From NCBI GenBank assembly GCA_025558075.1, contig JAHLKF010000009.1:372001-436000 (forward strand): a DNA stretch of 64,000 bases, given 5' to 3'. The position numbers were made by a program, and so were the translations under genes. Origin of the DNA: Gaertneriomyces semiglobifer (taxonomy: Eukaryota > Chytridiomycota > Chytridiomycetes > Spizellomycetales > Spizellomycetaceae). Each line of letters begins with the position of its first letter. Position 1 is the first letter of the stretch. Positions 33,805 to 47,139 of the stretch are shown piece after piece. The notes below the pieces were generated by a model. The model saw only the letters and a list, made by a program, of their open reading frames with translations, did not search any database and was not told where the DNA came from.

Positions 33805-34356
33805 AATGGTCGAAGAGACTCATAACGAAGGTGCGTTCTCGCCCTGTTCACAGATCTCCGATTCTGCCTGTGGTGGAAAGTTGAAGACACAGTCGCGAGA
33901 ATATACTATGGGGCTACACAAGACACTGGAGCTATGACAAGGGAAATGGTTGCCTCGGTCTGTCGTTGAGGAGTTTGAAAATGGCGCATAACGTTCGTGG
34001 CGATCGTCATACTGTGCAAGTGAGTAAACCTTTCACAGGCGCACAGAATGCACTAAACTGGACATGGACAAGTTAGTACCTCTATTATTACACCCTCCAT
34101 ATTATTATCTGCATCTTCTGCGCTGATCTCCTGCCGCCAATGTAGGTGATAGTAGGATTGTAATTCGTGAGCCTGCATGTGTTCGCTCGCCTATCCTGCT
34201 CAAACAAATGCGCCTGTGCCCAAGCAGCCGCGCTCTTTGACGTTTTTTTTAACAGTCTGCCTGACCGCTGATTTGCCAAATTGGTTGCTCTTAACCTTTT
34301 GAATTCAATGTTCTGGGGATGGTACATGATGGTCATCAGCATCTGACACTGCTACG
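33805..34356. promoter_or_regulatory. Divergent promoter spacer between CHL1 and Dicer
   Basis: 552 bp between the divergent starts of the helicase and Dicer. Short AT-rich stretches occur, but I recognise no motif or gene. Confidence 0.4.
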
Positions 34357-37300
34357 ATGACCGCGAAAGAACTTGCCGCCGCCCAACTTCGAAACGACGA
34401 GAGCCAGCTGCTTCTCCATCCGCGCCCATACCAGATTGAACTTTATCAAAATGCATTGGCCCGGAACATCATTGCGTACCTAGATACAGGGGCTGGAAAA
34501 ACGCTGGTATCCGTCTTGCTTATTCAGGATTTTGCTCAACCCCTTGTCGAAGTTGCCGCTAGTTGCGTTCTGGAGGCCGCCCAGAAGGTGCACACTCATG
34601 CGGCAAATCATCCCTTACGGGATGGCAACAACGCACTTGACTACAAGAATCAGCACCCTCCTGATGAACCGAAGGCCACCCGAGAAGTCGCACCGGGGAT
34701 TTTTCTCCCAAACCAACCGAAAAAGATTGTTTTTCTTGTCCCTACTGTCCCACTTGTCGCTCAGCAGGCCGAGAAAATTCGATCGAATACTGATTTGATA
34801 GTAGGAGAGTATTCTAGAGACGATATCTCGTCCGTAGCGTACTGGGATGCAGTAGGATGGTACCATGAAATTTCCAAGCGCCATGTGCTAGTTTTCACAC
34901 CACAAATCTTTTTGAACGTTTTACGTCACGGCTTCATGAACCTGTCTCGCGATGTGGAGCTACTTGTCATTGATGAATGCCACCATGCAGTGAAGCTGCA
35001 TCCTTACAATACCATCATGAAAGAGTTTTACCACATTCTGCCGCAATCTGCTGAGAAGCCGAAGATTTTGGGAATGACAGCTTCTCCTGTGTATCAGAAA
35101 GCTGGAACGCATTGCGAGTCTGTATGGCGCCTAGAGGAACTACAACGAAATCTCGACTGCACGGTAGTAACTGTGGCCGACAGGGCTTCCTTGGCCAATT
35201 ATGTTCCGAGAGCAGTTGAACAGCTTGTTGAATATAGCGAGTCCCACTTCGCTTCATCCAGCTCTTTAATTGTGAACGGAACATTGAGAGGCACCGACAC
35301 TGTTTGTATACAATACTACAGGGAGTTGCTAGCTCTGCTAATGGCTCGGCACAGTACTTTGTTGACACAGAATCAGCAAACGCAAGCGGAAAAACTCTAC
35401 GGAAGCGTTCAGCAAGTTATTGCAATGAAGGATGATCTCGGCTGGTACCTAGCTGCGCTGGCAGCTGAAGAGCTACTACGAAGCTCGGAGCGATTCGCGT
35501 CGAGCCACACTAAAGTGCCAGTTGCATCTTTCAAGTTTGAAACGAAAACGGCACGGCCTTCGCTAGCGGATGTTACTCGACTTGATGTGACACCCAAGGT
35601 ATTGACCCTGCTCAGACTTCTTGAAGAACGAGCAAGCTGGGGCAGACAAGACCAGCCGGATTCCGCCTTTCGTGCGATGGTGTTCGTGGAGAGACGGTGG
35701 ACAGCCAAGTTTTTGTCTGAATTCATAAATGCGCTTGCACAGACCCGGTTTCCGATAATCAAATGTTCCTACGTTACTGGACATGGTTCGGCGAACGCTG
35801 GCAGCGCGACTCACTCCAAACAGACATCCATGAGCTCGACCCATCAAACCAGGGCGTTTAATCGATTTCGGAGTGGTGAATGTAACATTATGATAGTCAC
35901 ACGTGTTGCGGAAGAGGGCGTAGACATGTGAGTAACGGGTGTGCGCTTGGTTTGGGTTCAATACTAACCGAATTTCCAGCCCGGCCTGCCGGCTCATAAT
36001 ATTATTTGATATGTTCCGCTCGCACACTGGATATGTGCAATCACGAGGACGCGCTCGGGACCTAGCAGGGTCAGAGTACGTGATCATGGTGCGTCAAGGA
36101 CACACCCTCCCTATAAAAACGGTTGCCCGCGCGAAGGTCGCCGAGCTGATGACCCGGAGCGCTGCGGAAAGTATTGCTAATCGCGAAATGATGGGTGGGG
36201 ATTTAGATGAGCTGGGTGCCACTTTGTCCACCGACCTGAATCAGGTCATGCGTAGCCAGAACGACAATGCAGTTGTTGATCTGTTGCTCGGTGCCAATGA
36301 GCCGCCGTTGACATCCAAAGCGGGAGCCACCATTTCAGCGATGGCAGCATACGAATTGCTAGCTAGATACTGTAAGCTCAGTTCCAATGGGGCGACAAGT
36401 AACATTGACGACCTTTATTCCGTAGTTTTTGACCCAACAACGGGCACGAAGAGCAAATGGGATGCTTATATTCAAGCCAAAACTCCCTGTTCAAGTACGG
36501 TCGAAGGCGAATCAAGCCAGTTGTCAATTCCCTTCGGATGGGTTATCCGCTTTGCGTTTCCCGATTGGACACCTCTTGTGGGCAATGCGGTAATGGGGTC
36601 AATTCGGGGTACGAAGAAGCTTGCGCTTCACAGTGCCGCACTGGAAGCTTGTCGGCGGCTCTACGAGATCGGTGCTCTAAACGAATATTTGTTGCCCAAC
36701 GTCGGCCGGACTCGCAAACCTAACGCATTTTCCTTGCCCAGAATCTATAACAGCATGTCGAATGGTCGCTCGCGGAGTGGTAATGTTGCTTTGCCAGAGG
36801 ATGCAGACAAGAGCGAAGCAGAGCAGGTTCTTGTCGAGTATAAAAGGGCGGTGCCAAAGGTTTTCCAGAGAGATGACATGTGGCCCGACATCGACCTTGA
36901 GACAACGAAGAGCACTCAGAGCGTCAAGTTCTATGTCACCGTAATCTCTTTCGGACCTGAACTAGAGCTTTTCACCCGAGGTGACAGCCCCTATATGCCA
37001 GGACCGACCACTACAGCCCGACGGTCGCTAGCGATCCTTACTAGACGGCCTCTATCAGCGGCGCAGATCCCGCAATTTCAGCTGTGGCTTGGAGGCACAA
37101 TGTCCTGCAATGTGGAACTCATCAGCTATAACAGGGTGAGTGAACATGTCTTGAGGCCGGAAGAGGAGAAGGACGACCGAGGGCATTTCGAAGAGGAGCC
37201 TGTCACGTTTTCTTCAGAACAGACGAATTTGATCTCGAAGTTTCAGCGTAAGTTTTGGAGTTATGTGGTGCGAAAACCTGCTTTGAGACCTTTGGACGTC

Positions 37301-39767
37301 CTGGGGAAGCGCAAGCGAAGCGGCCTCAATGATGAGGAGGGGCCCACCGCTACAAATGCAAACGGCGAAAACACTGCACGTAGTAATCCGATCGTCGGTG
37401 ATCACGGTATCCGCTGGGAGAATGATGAAAACGATACCCAGCAATGTAGTATGGACGGAGAGGACGGTGATCAACGAGTATTCTTTGTTTTACCTATGAT
37501 CGGCGTCCTGCGGTTGTCCAGTGATCAACGCAGTCAGATTTGGGATTTCGACTGGGCGATGGTTCGGCGAGTAGTCTACGATACGCCGTGCACTCTGTAC
37601 GACTACATCTGTCGAGCAGCAGAGCGTACGAACTCTACATCGAGGAGTGAAGCGGACGCCAGTTGCACCAGGAACAACCCAGAGGAGGTCTCACCGACTT
37701 ACGATATTAGAAACGGACACGCTTTGTTTGTACTGGATTTTGACGCTCTGCTGGAAAACACTTCTCCAACCCAAAGCAAGGATCGGGGAGAGGCCACCAC
37801 TCGATTTAGAGCTGACGTGGCGAGTTATGTCGACAAGGTTCTCTCACAAACAATGGCATTCACCCCCCACAACAAGATTAAGTATGTATTGCACCGTTTG
37901 GCCACTGGCGTTCAGCCTACTACTACTTTCAAGAAGTCTCGAAGCAACGAAGACCTTACATACAAGGGTTACGTCGAACAATTGGGCTATGCGGTTCCCC
38001 ATGACCTTTCCGCAATGGTGGAAGCGCATCAGGCGGGATCCTTTAAAAATATGCTCAAACCGCCCTTCCGCTCGCGAGATCAGCAGAAACCATCAAGGAA
38101 AGGCCGAAAAGGCCGGCCGGTCATGCTTACACCGGACGCTTCTTACGTTGTTCCATTTCCGCTGGAAACCTACCGACTCGCTATGATTTTCCCGTCTGTG
38201 TTACATAAAGTTGAAATGTACTCGTTAGTACTACAACTCCGCGATGAAATTGGCCTTCATCAGGTCAAACCAGAAACGCTTTTCTCGGCATTTTGTGCCC
38301 CATCAGCCCAAGAGTCTACCAATTATGAGCGCTTGGAGACACTAGGGGACTCTTTCTTGAAGTATGCCGCATCATTGGACCTGTTCGTGCGTTTTCCGTT
38401 GACCGACGAAGGATCCCTTTCAGCTCGGCGGTCCAGAATAGTGAGCAACAAGAATCTTTTTTCGGTGGCAGACGCAAGAGGCTTCGGTGCGCTGCTCATT
38501 GTGACCCCATTTTTCTCGCGGTACTGGAGCCCGCCTGGTTTCCAACCTGTGAGTGTTGCGAGTCGGAGTCCCGACGAAGACGACGAAGGCGAAAGCCCTT
38601 ACCAAAGCAAAAGGGGCGACTGGTGGCGCCTTATCAGTCAAAAAATGCTTGCTGACTTTGTAGAAGCGTTGATCGGCGCTTCTTACACCGATGGCGGAAA
38701 CGATGTTGCGATGACGCTACTTGCAACGTTTGGATTGGTATCAGAAGCCCTTGTGCGTATTATTACTGGCGCAAATCAATGCGACACGCACGTTAGGGAC
38801 CAGCGGGGGGTAAGCATGAAGTCTGTTTACGAAAGTGACGTAAACACTGGTACGGGGACACCGAGCGCTGTGCTTAGCGCATCCGATGCATTTAATGCTT
38901 CCAATGAAATCACGCTTGAGCAGGCTGCCGTTCAGCATATCGAGGGGACCCTTCGCTATTGTTTCCGTGATCGCAGTTTATTATGCGAAGCAATGACACA
39001 CAACTCGGGCATCGGTAAATCCTATCAACGTTTGGAATTCTTGGGGGATGCTGTGCTGGATTGGGTCCTCACGCGATTTTTCTTCAACTCGTATCCGAGC
39101 CTGAGCCCCGCGGCGCTGACTGATTTGCGGCAAGCCGCTGTCAATAACGAGAGCTTCTCGAGGTTGTCAGTCCGTTTGGGCTTGCATCGCTGCGTGCGAC
39201 ACAACTCGTCCGCTATCCAGGCCGATATAGATAAGTATGTCGGTTACCTCGGCACGTTGGAAGCTGAAGCCGATCCTTCGCGCACAACGCATGAGGGTCC
39301 AAAGATTCTTGGCGATGTCTTCGAAGCGCTTGCCGGTGCTGTGCTCGTTGACTCAGGTTATGATATCAGCACCATGTGGATGGTTTTCAGACCTTTAATG
39401 ATTGAGTTCCTCGAGGTACATGCGAACCCCGAGGTGGTGAACAAAAGCCCTGTGCGACAGTTACACGAGTTTTTCCAGCAGCGAGGATTCGCCGTCAACG
39501 ACGTTGCCTTCCAGTAAGTCATTTCGCGCAACAATCGTAAACAGGGGTGTCTTTAATGAACACTTGTGTAGGTACGAAAGTGATAATCGTCAAGAATCCC
39601 ACACCTGTCACATATATGTACTCGACACTCGTATAGCTTCTGCGACTGGAAATTCTCGCCATCTTGCGAAACGCCTAGCAACTTTTGAAGGATTGGATTG
39701 GATCAAACGATCCGAAGATCAGGTGGTGCTCCTCCTAGACCGCAGCAAGGAATTGAGGATGGCTTGA
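34357..39767 (+). CDS. Dicer (helicase, dimerisation, PAZ-like, two RNase III domains, dsRBD)
   Basis: Three exons: 34357-35927, 35980-39513 and 39572-39767, both introns phase 2, about 1766 residues. The N-terminal helicase has Walker A DTGAGKT (residue about 43) and DECH (about 206). Helicase motif VI spans the first splice (GVDIPACRL ... QSRGRARD). A Dicer dimerisation domain follows (SAMAAYELLARYC). A PAZ-like segment is seen late (YKGYVEQLGYAVP, then LPSVLH-like FPSVLHKVE). RNase III a has ERLETLGDSFLK (about 1305) with DFVEALIGA; RNase III b has RLEFLGDAVLDW (about 1540) with DVFEALAGA. The acidic catalytic residues are present in both. The last exon encodes a dsRBD. The enzyme cuts dsRNA into siRNAs. 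No Argonaute or RdRP gene is in the window. Confidence 0.96.
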
Positions 39768-39957
39768 CAATACAATTTATGTAACACGTCTGAGATGCAC
39801 AGCGGTCACTATGCCATCCAACTATGCTATGCCGTCCTATCTAAGCCGCCTGGATCGTACAATTTGTGTAAACTACATTGAGCGGCAACTAGACCATCCT
39901 AACTAACCGGTAATCCAACCCAGATCTATCGGAGGCACTTACGGAGGCACACATAAA

Positions 39958-41879
39958 TTACAATAAAAACGCCCCTGTCAGAGCCGCGACAGGACTACCG
40001 GTCACCGCCCCCAAACTCAACCCCTTCCCATCCTCTTCTGCACTACCGGCAATGTCACAATGAGTGTAGCAGATGGGATTATCACTGTCCAGTCCATGGA
40101 CAGATATTCCAGAAGCGACTGACATGAATGCGGCAGGAAACTGATGCCCGCGGCAGGTTGCCGACGAGGCCTTATCATTGGCCTGCACAACATCTTCAGT
40201 GACTGAACCAGGAGACACAAATGCATAATCCTCGCGGCGAAGCGTGGAGAGCTCAAACGGATCACCCATTACATTCCCTGCCTCAATCAGCCGCTTGGCG
40301 ACACCGGCTTCCTTTGCGGGACCGTTATCTAATGCAATGGCATACGGTCCAACAGCGCGTACAGCATGGCCTGTCAACGTGGCAACCGTTAGGAGTCGAG
40401 ACGGAACGGCAGCGTACGCAGCCGACAAAGCATGCTCTTTGGCTGCAGCGAGCAGATCCACCATAACCATCCGGCCTTCGGCGTCAGTGTTCTGTTGGTA
40501 TCCGAATGCTGTTAGTACGAATGCCCTCAGACGTCGACAACTAAAGAAAGCTACTCACACCAACAAGTACTCGGACGCCCGCACGCGAAACTAGAATCTC
40601 ATCACTAACAAACCCTTCGCTTCCACAGCTATTCCGCACGAATCCTAAAGTCGCCACGATATTGACATGTTTTGGTTTCATCACGCTGACCGTCTTCATA
40701 AACCCAGCAATGGCCGTGGCTCCACACTTATCCCGCGACATGCCTCTCATCACTCCTCCGGCTTTAATGTCTAAGCCGCCGGTATCATACGTCACACCTT
40801 TTCCAATCAAGAAAATGTTCTCTTTGACCTGAGAGGGATCCGGCGAATGATACTCCAGTTGAACAATCGCGGGGTGATGGCGAGACACGGGCAAGGCGGC
40901 ACGAGAGACAGCATGAAGAAGAGGATATTCCCTCTTAATAATTTCGAGGTCTTTCAGAATGTTGATTTTGATATCCGTTTGTGCAAATGCTCGCTCGATA
41001 TACGCAGCCGCCTTCAGCGGAGCCATCCTCTCAGGGTCTGCACCGCCAATGTCTTTTGCCACTCTGCGACCTTCCTCAACGGCAAAAGCAACGCTGATGG
41101 CCCGTTCCATAACTTGTTCGTCATCTGAGTCCACTGCGATACCGATCTCGTCAAAAGGCTCTTCACTTTCTCCAAGTTTCAAAAGGTGCTCCCGGGCTTG
41201 GAGTGGCGTGTAGGCTTCAGCAAGCAAGCCCAAAATAGCGACCTCCAGATACCTAGCGTAATCCCTCTGCAGACGGGCGGCAGTGCCAGCTGATGAACCG
41301 GTCACTGGTGTGTCAGGAAACAGTACAAGCGGGCGCCTAATGCCGGCAGCACGAGAGCGAGCGAGAGCTTTGCGTGCAGCCTCGGCGTAGCGGCGGACCT
41401 ACGGTTTCATCAGCAATGATCGAGTAGCCTTAACGAAGCACTTTACTACACACGTCGTCCACGTCCCCCAAGAGCCCACCTGTAGGCGACAGGACAATCC
41501 TCCCACCTGGCGCACCAGGAGCTGGAACAATTGCCACACCACTTGATGCGCTCTGATCAATGTTGGTCCATGCGTTGACTGCGGCCGAGAAGGGATCTAA
41601 TGCCGCTGATGCTGATCCTGGAAGAATGGAGTGAAGTCTCGAATAGATTACTACGAGACCATCGTAGGCTGATTCCGTGGTCAAGGCCTTTGGAAAGGCA
41701 CTGCGAAAGACCGGAACGAGACGAGGGATACCCATTGCGGAGACTCGAGGAAGCGTGCGATAAACAGAATCAGTGAAGTGTTCTTGGAGCGAGAACACTG
41801 TTCTTATAGGTCGAATATGAGTGTTAGTGACTGTGCCACCGCGCGATAATGCCCTGTGCAGATCCCAACTCAGACACAT
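39958..41879 (-). CDS. M17 leucyl aminopeptidase family enzyme
   Basis: Exons 41879-41454, 41398-40565 and 40491-39958, all phase 0, about 597 residues. The last splice rebuilds the family signature NTDAEGR (VRVL/NTDAEGRM). The other metal and substrate motif, GKGVTYDTGGLDIK, is present upstream, as is MSRDKCGATAIAGFM. M17 enzymes are two-metal aminopeptidases forming hexamers. The long N-terminal domain and the ending resemble the NPEPL1-type branch more than bacterial PepA. The start at 41879 is the first ATG; an internal ATG at 41735 is an alternative. Confidence 0.93.
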
Positions 41880-42212
41880 ACGTACACAGGCAGGATACTG
41901 TCAACGGTGAAGCAACAACCTCTGGCATCTCAGATCCTCATCAGGCCACAATCAAGCATAAGGAGTTTAACAAGGCAATTTGCATGTTGCCTTTGATCAA
42001 TGTATGATGAGCCAAACGATATTCAATGCTCAGTGTCAGTCCTGCAAATCAATCCATCATGCGTTTAAGTCTTGTTGCTACAATGTCCGACTCAGATCAC
42101 GATCTGCCCAGAGCAGTCGAGATCTGTCAATCAAGCTGCTCAGCTATAAAAGCACACTCACCAGCATTCTGAAGCATTTGAAGACTCTCGGCACCACTTG
42201 GATATAATCAAA
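41880..42212. promoter_or_regulatory. Divergent promoter spacer
   Basis: 333 bp between the divergent aminopeptidase and TPR-SET starts. No gene or clear motif seen. Confidence 0.4.
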
Positions 42213-44698
42213 ATGCCGTTGATCGACCCAAATCAACTCGCCGCACAACTGGCGTCTGTCAAGGAGAACATAAAGCGCCAGAAAGACACTCCGCCGAGCC
42301 CCTTGCGCCTGCACTCGGCTTTCTCGCAAGCGCAAGGCGGTCTGCTCAAGTCCTTGGCCCATGCCAGATGGAGCAAGGAAAACGAGAACCGTCCAAGCGG
42401 GAGTCATGAATTTTTACAAACATACAGCGGTGAGGAAAAGCATGTTTCCCATGCGGACTGGAAGGACCTGGAACTTGGTAACTGCTGTCATGTCTACTTG
42501 ATTTATGAAGGCAGATGGTAACGGAATGTTTCCTACGGCAGTTGACATTGAAGACCTGTGGATTCGCATGATTCACCGTGGACGCTATATATTGTGCCGG
42601 ATTGCCACGCGGCCCACCCTTACTGTCGGCCTACAGATGGCTGTCATTGCACCGTCGGGTGCCGTTCTTCAGCTTGCCGTGTACAATTACCCGATTCTAC
42701 CAGTAGCTCTGGGTCGACCAACCTTGAGGGATATTGATGCCGCTTTCCCGCTTCATAGCATCATTGCTATTAAAGAGCCTTTCCTCAAAATGGCTGCTTC
42801 AGGAGACACACCAATGATTCGTATTGATTCGCCCACGGATCTCAAATTTGTAAGCCCATTCGATCCACTTGTTAAAGGCATCGCATGGGCAAGGGATTAT
42901 CCCAGACAAGGGATTTGGGTGGTGCCAGTGCCGGAGAAGAAACCGCTCGATTATTGGAAGAATACTGGTAATGCGGTAAGACGTTTCGTGAGTTCAGTAC
43001 GCAAATGAAAGCCTAGCTGACCTTGCCTATCAGCACTTTGTAAAGAAGCAGTTCTTCCAAGCAATGAAAGCGTATACAGACGGTATTGATGAGCATATCA
43101 CCGACCCGAGGGTATCCCTGTTGTTTCTGAACCGTGCGCAAGCACGTATTCACTTACAACGTTACAATGCCGCCCTGCATGATGCTGTTACCTCCTTGGA
43201 AAACGCCGGCTGCGTGAGAAATGATCCCTTGCTTTATCAAAAAGCTTTATTAAGAAAGGCGAAGGCGTTGTACTGCCTCAGACGCTGGAAGGATGCCCGA
43301 GAAGCTTACAAACAGTTGTCCGACTGTTTCCCGAATTCTGTTGAAGGCCGCGAAGGCTTGAGCATGACAGCTAAACGAATGCAGGAGCTCTCAGGAGATT
43401 TTGATATGGTTTCGCTATACAAATGCGGGCTCAACCCGCATGCTCGTTGTGATGTCGCCGACTACGTCGGTCCAGTTACCGTATCTGCCATCAAACCGAA
43501 GGGCCGAGGACTGGTGACGACGCGTGATGTTGTTCCGGGAGAGCTCCTCCTAGGCGTAAAAGCTCTTTCATACGTTGCCCCTCCAGCCGATTTCACGATC
43601 ATGGGGCTAAACCTGCTTACAAATCAACTGGATAAGATAACTCAACTTCTAACGGTATCCGACCTGGTGTACAAGTTGACTGACGAACCTGGTCTGGGAG
43701 AGCGTGTGTACGGTCTGTATGCCGGTCCCGATCAAACGACGCCGGAGACATATGACTTGAACGGGCGGGCCGCTCAAGATGATGTCCAGGCGCCAGTTGA
43801 TGTCGGCCGGATTGAGAGAGCTGTCACATTCAACGCTTTCGCGCCGGAGAGTGTTCGACCAGCAGCTTTTCAGCCATCTTCAATACCCGAACGTGATAAG
43901 CCCACTGCCCTCTTTTGCCAGACATCTTTGATCAATCATTCTTGCGCCTACAATGCTTCGTGGATGTGTTTCGGAGACTTACAAGTCATCCGCGCCCTTG
44001 TTCCCATTCCGCAAGGAAAGGAAGTTACAATCTCGTATGCTGTGGATGGAGGGTATAATGAGCGGATGAAGCTTTTAGCTGGAAAACACTTAACGAAGTG
44101 CAGTTGTGAGCTTTGTACAGCAGATCTGCATGACGGGAATGTTTTGATCAATAAGCGAGCAAGGCTGGAAAATGACAGTTTACTTCCGGTTACGTACAGC
44201 ACACCGGCTCCTGCTGTTCGCAGAGCTATCGTGGAGCGCACCAAGGTGGTCAATCTCATGGCTGAGACATACCGAGCCGAACGGAGCTTGCGTCCTGAAC
44301 TTTTTTCCGCTTACAATCGCTTGTCGTTTGCATACGGTGTGCTAGCAGTGGTTGAGAAGAATACTCGATATTATCAGGAAGTGATACGGTATTCAGAGCA
44401 GTCACTTGCATGCATAGGAGTGACTGCGACGGTGGTATCCAACAAGAAGAAAGGAAAGAAAGCAAAGAATGATCTCTCGAACCTGCCAGTATCTGGAACA
44501 CCAAGACATCATTCGCATGCGGCAGTATGTACCGCCTTACAGATCGCGGCAGCTCATCGTGCCATCAGAGCAGCGGCACGGGCCTGGGTGCAGGCGGCAC
44601 TGTACATGGAATCAGTGACGGTAGCCCCCGGCCCTGCGTTTTTCAAATGTCGGTACGAACGCATGCTGTCAGATCTGGACCTGCATGCATTCCTCTAG
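42213..44698 (+). CDS. TPR and SET domain protein (SMYD-like)
   Basis: Exons 42213-42477, 42542-42975 and 43034-44698, about 787 residues. The N-terminus is disordered, then a folded region with VDIEDLWIRMIHRGR. TPR-like helices lie at about residue 230-340 (HFVKKQFFQAMKAYTDG, LFLNRAQARIHLQRYNAALHD). The SET domain follows: KGRGLVTTRDVVPGELLL at its start, NHSCAYNASW with the NHS core, GKEVTISYAVDGGY, and the post-SET zinc motif CSCELC. The usual MYND finger is not evident. The product is probably a protein lysine methyltransferase; the substrate is unknown. The C-terminal helical part resembles the SMYD TPR tail. Confidence 0.87.
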
Positions 44699-45090
44699 GC
44701 TCACTTCTAGCAGCTATTTCGGGTCCATCGTATCAGCGAATGGGAATTGGATCTATAGTGATGGGTATCTATGCTATTCACAATTTGATGTTGGTCACGA
44801 CAAAAAATGAATGGCCTTCCATAGGTCGTCGGATTAGCTCCAGTCCTTCTCGATCGCTCGACTGATGATGCCTCTCAAGGCCTGCATACCAAAGTCAATA
44901 TATTGTCTATGATGCTCGGGTAATAAGCCTTTGATGTCGGAGTGTCCCAGCGAACGTATAACTTCGTATCTATGCTGATACTGCCCCAGAATCGTCCGCC
45001 GACCGATAGAAGTGCGACAGGCTCTACCCATGTCTCGTTGCAACTTTAAGGAGAACACTGTGATTGAGCAGAACATTAACGGCTTGCAAA
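44699..45090. other. Intergenic spacer upstream of tRNA-Leu
   Basis: 392 bp. Holds the 3' flank of the TPR-SET gene and the 5' flank of the tRNA gene. No coding exon or repeat recognised. Confidence 0.5.
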
Positions 45091-45173
45091 GGCGAGATGG
45101 CCGAGTTGGTCTAAGGCGTCAGGTTAAGGCCCTGATCTCTCCGGAGGCGAGGGTTCAAATCCCTCTCTCGTCA
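45091..45173 (+). tRNA. tRNA-Leu(AAG)
   Basis: An 83-nt cloverleaf. Acceptor GGCGAGA pairs with TCTCGTC (one G-U). The anticodon arm is TCAGG-TTAAGGC-CCTGA, with anticodon AAG reading CUU/CUC. The long variable arm (TCTCTCCGGAGG) is class II, as leucine tRNAs require. The T arm is GAGGG-TTCAAAT-CCCTC. A box (TGGCCGAGTTGG) and B box (GGTTCAAATCC) promoter elements are intact, and no intron is present. CCA is not encoded, as usual for nuclear genes. Confidence 0.95.
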
Positions 45174-45292
45174 CATGTTTTGCCGGGATCCATAAATGGA
45201 CCCATCGCTCTCGTAAGCACTTCCGCCAAAGGTCAGCGCGTGTGTTTGGTCTTCAAGAATGTGTTGGGCAGAAATCACCTTTGAACTCGCGC

Positions 45293-47062
45293 ATGAAAGT
45301 ATTCAAAATGAAAGACAGTACCGAATCAGGAAGTGGAAGAGACGAAGAATCAGAGCAGTTGCCAGAAGCTGACCTGCCCGAGGAACAGGATGTTTCGTTG
45401 CGCGTGGAACCCCGCTGCACTCGCCGACATCATCAGCAACCAGCTGTTGTAATGACGAGCTGCACGCCGGAAAATCATCATGATTATTCTGAGGACGATG
45501 CCTTTGATGAACCTACGTCGAGTTTTTTGACTTTGAACGTAGCAACGTTGACCGGAGGCTTCCCATTGCGGGTTCGGCCAGAGGATTCTGTGGATGATGT
45601 GAAGCGAACCATTCTTGAGCAACATGGAATTGCTGTAGATTCACAGATTCTTGTCTGGAAAGAGCGTGCGCTTACAGGCGGTAACACCTTGGAAGAGTTC
45701 GGAATCCGGGATGGATCAAGTCTTCAGTTAGTATTACACATGTCCGCTGGTTTGTTTATCGCAGTCGCTTTCTTTGCTTGCTTGTTGGCTCAGCGAGTCC
45801 CTATCAATAGGGCCGGGTCCCCCTTCTAAGCCAAGGAAACTGGCTAAAGAGGACGACTCGATTATTTGGCTGTTATGCAGAGAAGATGATGACATGTACA
45901 TGCTAGAATTTCGCATGACAGAACAGGACTTGGAGAGGGTTCATCAACGAAGACTTCTGGAGTTAGCTCAGATAGCTGGGGTGAACTTAGGGAGCGATTT
46001 TCTGTCTCGGCCAGCGCTTGCTGCCAGCCGGTGGTCTTCCTCCTTGCACTCTGGGAAAGCGACCAGCCACAATGGGCGACAAAAATCGCGCAACAACTCC
46101 GCTGCAACGATGAACGGGCACATGCCAGATTCGAAACTGGGTTGGCGAGACTCTGAAATACTTCATCGGCCTGCATCGGGGGATTTAGCATTTGATGATT
46201 CACTCTTAGAGGTCTTGCCTTTTGGCAAGCATTCTCCCTCGACTGCCAGAGGTGTAGGGTATCCTGCAACTCCAAGAAAACGCTTGCGTCCAGCGACCGC
46301 AATATCTGTCATGCGACTACGGGACGGCTGCGGACCCATGATCATCATCCCTAAGACGCGACCAGCTAGTGCATCTGTTGCGACCAAAGGTACCAGGAGT
46401 GTGCTGGATGACACCCCATTACGCACCCCGCAAGACTCGAGAACACGTGCCACATCGTCACAAACAAGGCTCGACGGAAGCAGAATGGCACCTACATCTA
46501 CATTACGAACTACTACACCGAGCAAAAGCAAGGCGAAGTCTGCAAAGCCATCCGCGGGACTGTCTCCACCCAAAGCACCAAGCGATGCGGATTCCATGGG
46601 GTCCGAACACGTCCATCACTTCAATTCTACGACCGTAAACGAGCGACCCGTTAGGAAGAAGAGCACCGGGGCGCCTCGAAAGACCCGTGTTAGCCGACGA
46701 GAGACCACCTCAGGCGAGGTGCGGAGCGGAACAGGGGTGGAAAGGCCACGGTCAAGGAGAGAACTGAAAGTCGTTCCTACCCGAACGGGATCTAGTTTGA
46801 CAGTGACGGGAAGGCGCTGTCAGTGCTGTCGAAAGAAGCTGGGGCCAGCCACATTCTTCAAGTGTCGATGCAACCAGGTACCTGACGGAGCAAGTGCCAG
46901 CTGTTCAGAGGTTCCTGCTCATAAGGTTGTTTGCAGGTATTTTGTTCGGTACACAGGTATTCCGACCGACATCATTGCACATTCGACTATCGCCAGGCGG
47001 CAAAGGCATCTCTGGCAAAAGAAAACCCGCTGGTTAGGAACGAGAAGTTAGCAAAGATCTGA
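45293..47062 (+). CDS. ZFAND4: ZFAND4-like protein: ubiquitin-like domain plus AN1 zinc finger
   Basis: Exons 45293-45749, 45811-46877 and 46937-47062, about 549 residues. The start could also be 45308. An acidic N-terminus leads to a ubiquitin-like domain at about residue 80-150 (LNVATLTGGFPLRVRPEDSVDDV split as LNVATLTGGF, EDSVDDVKRTILEQHGI; then GNTLEEFGIRDGSSLQLVL). A conserved WLLCREDDDMYML and a long disordered Ser/Thr/Arg linker follow. The C-terminal AN1 finger is completed only by splicing: CQCCRKKLG, KCRCNQ/VFCSVHRY, RHHCTF. This domain order matches animal ZFAND4. AN1/ubiquitin proteins link to Cdc48 and proteasome pathways; the specific role is unknown. Confidence 0.9.
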
Positions 47063-47139
47063 AATTGCATCGAATAGTGTTTCTAAGTTCAGTGTAGCTG
47101 GGTTGTTGAGCGTATGTACATTTAGAGGCGGGATTTCCA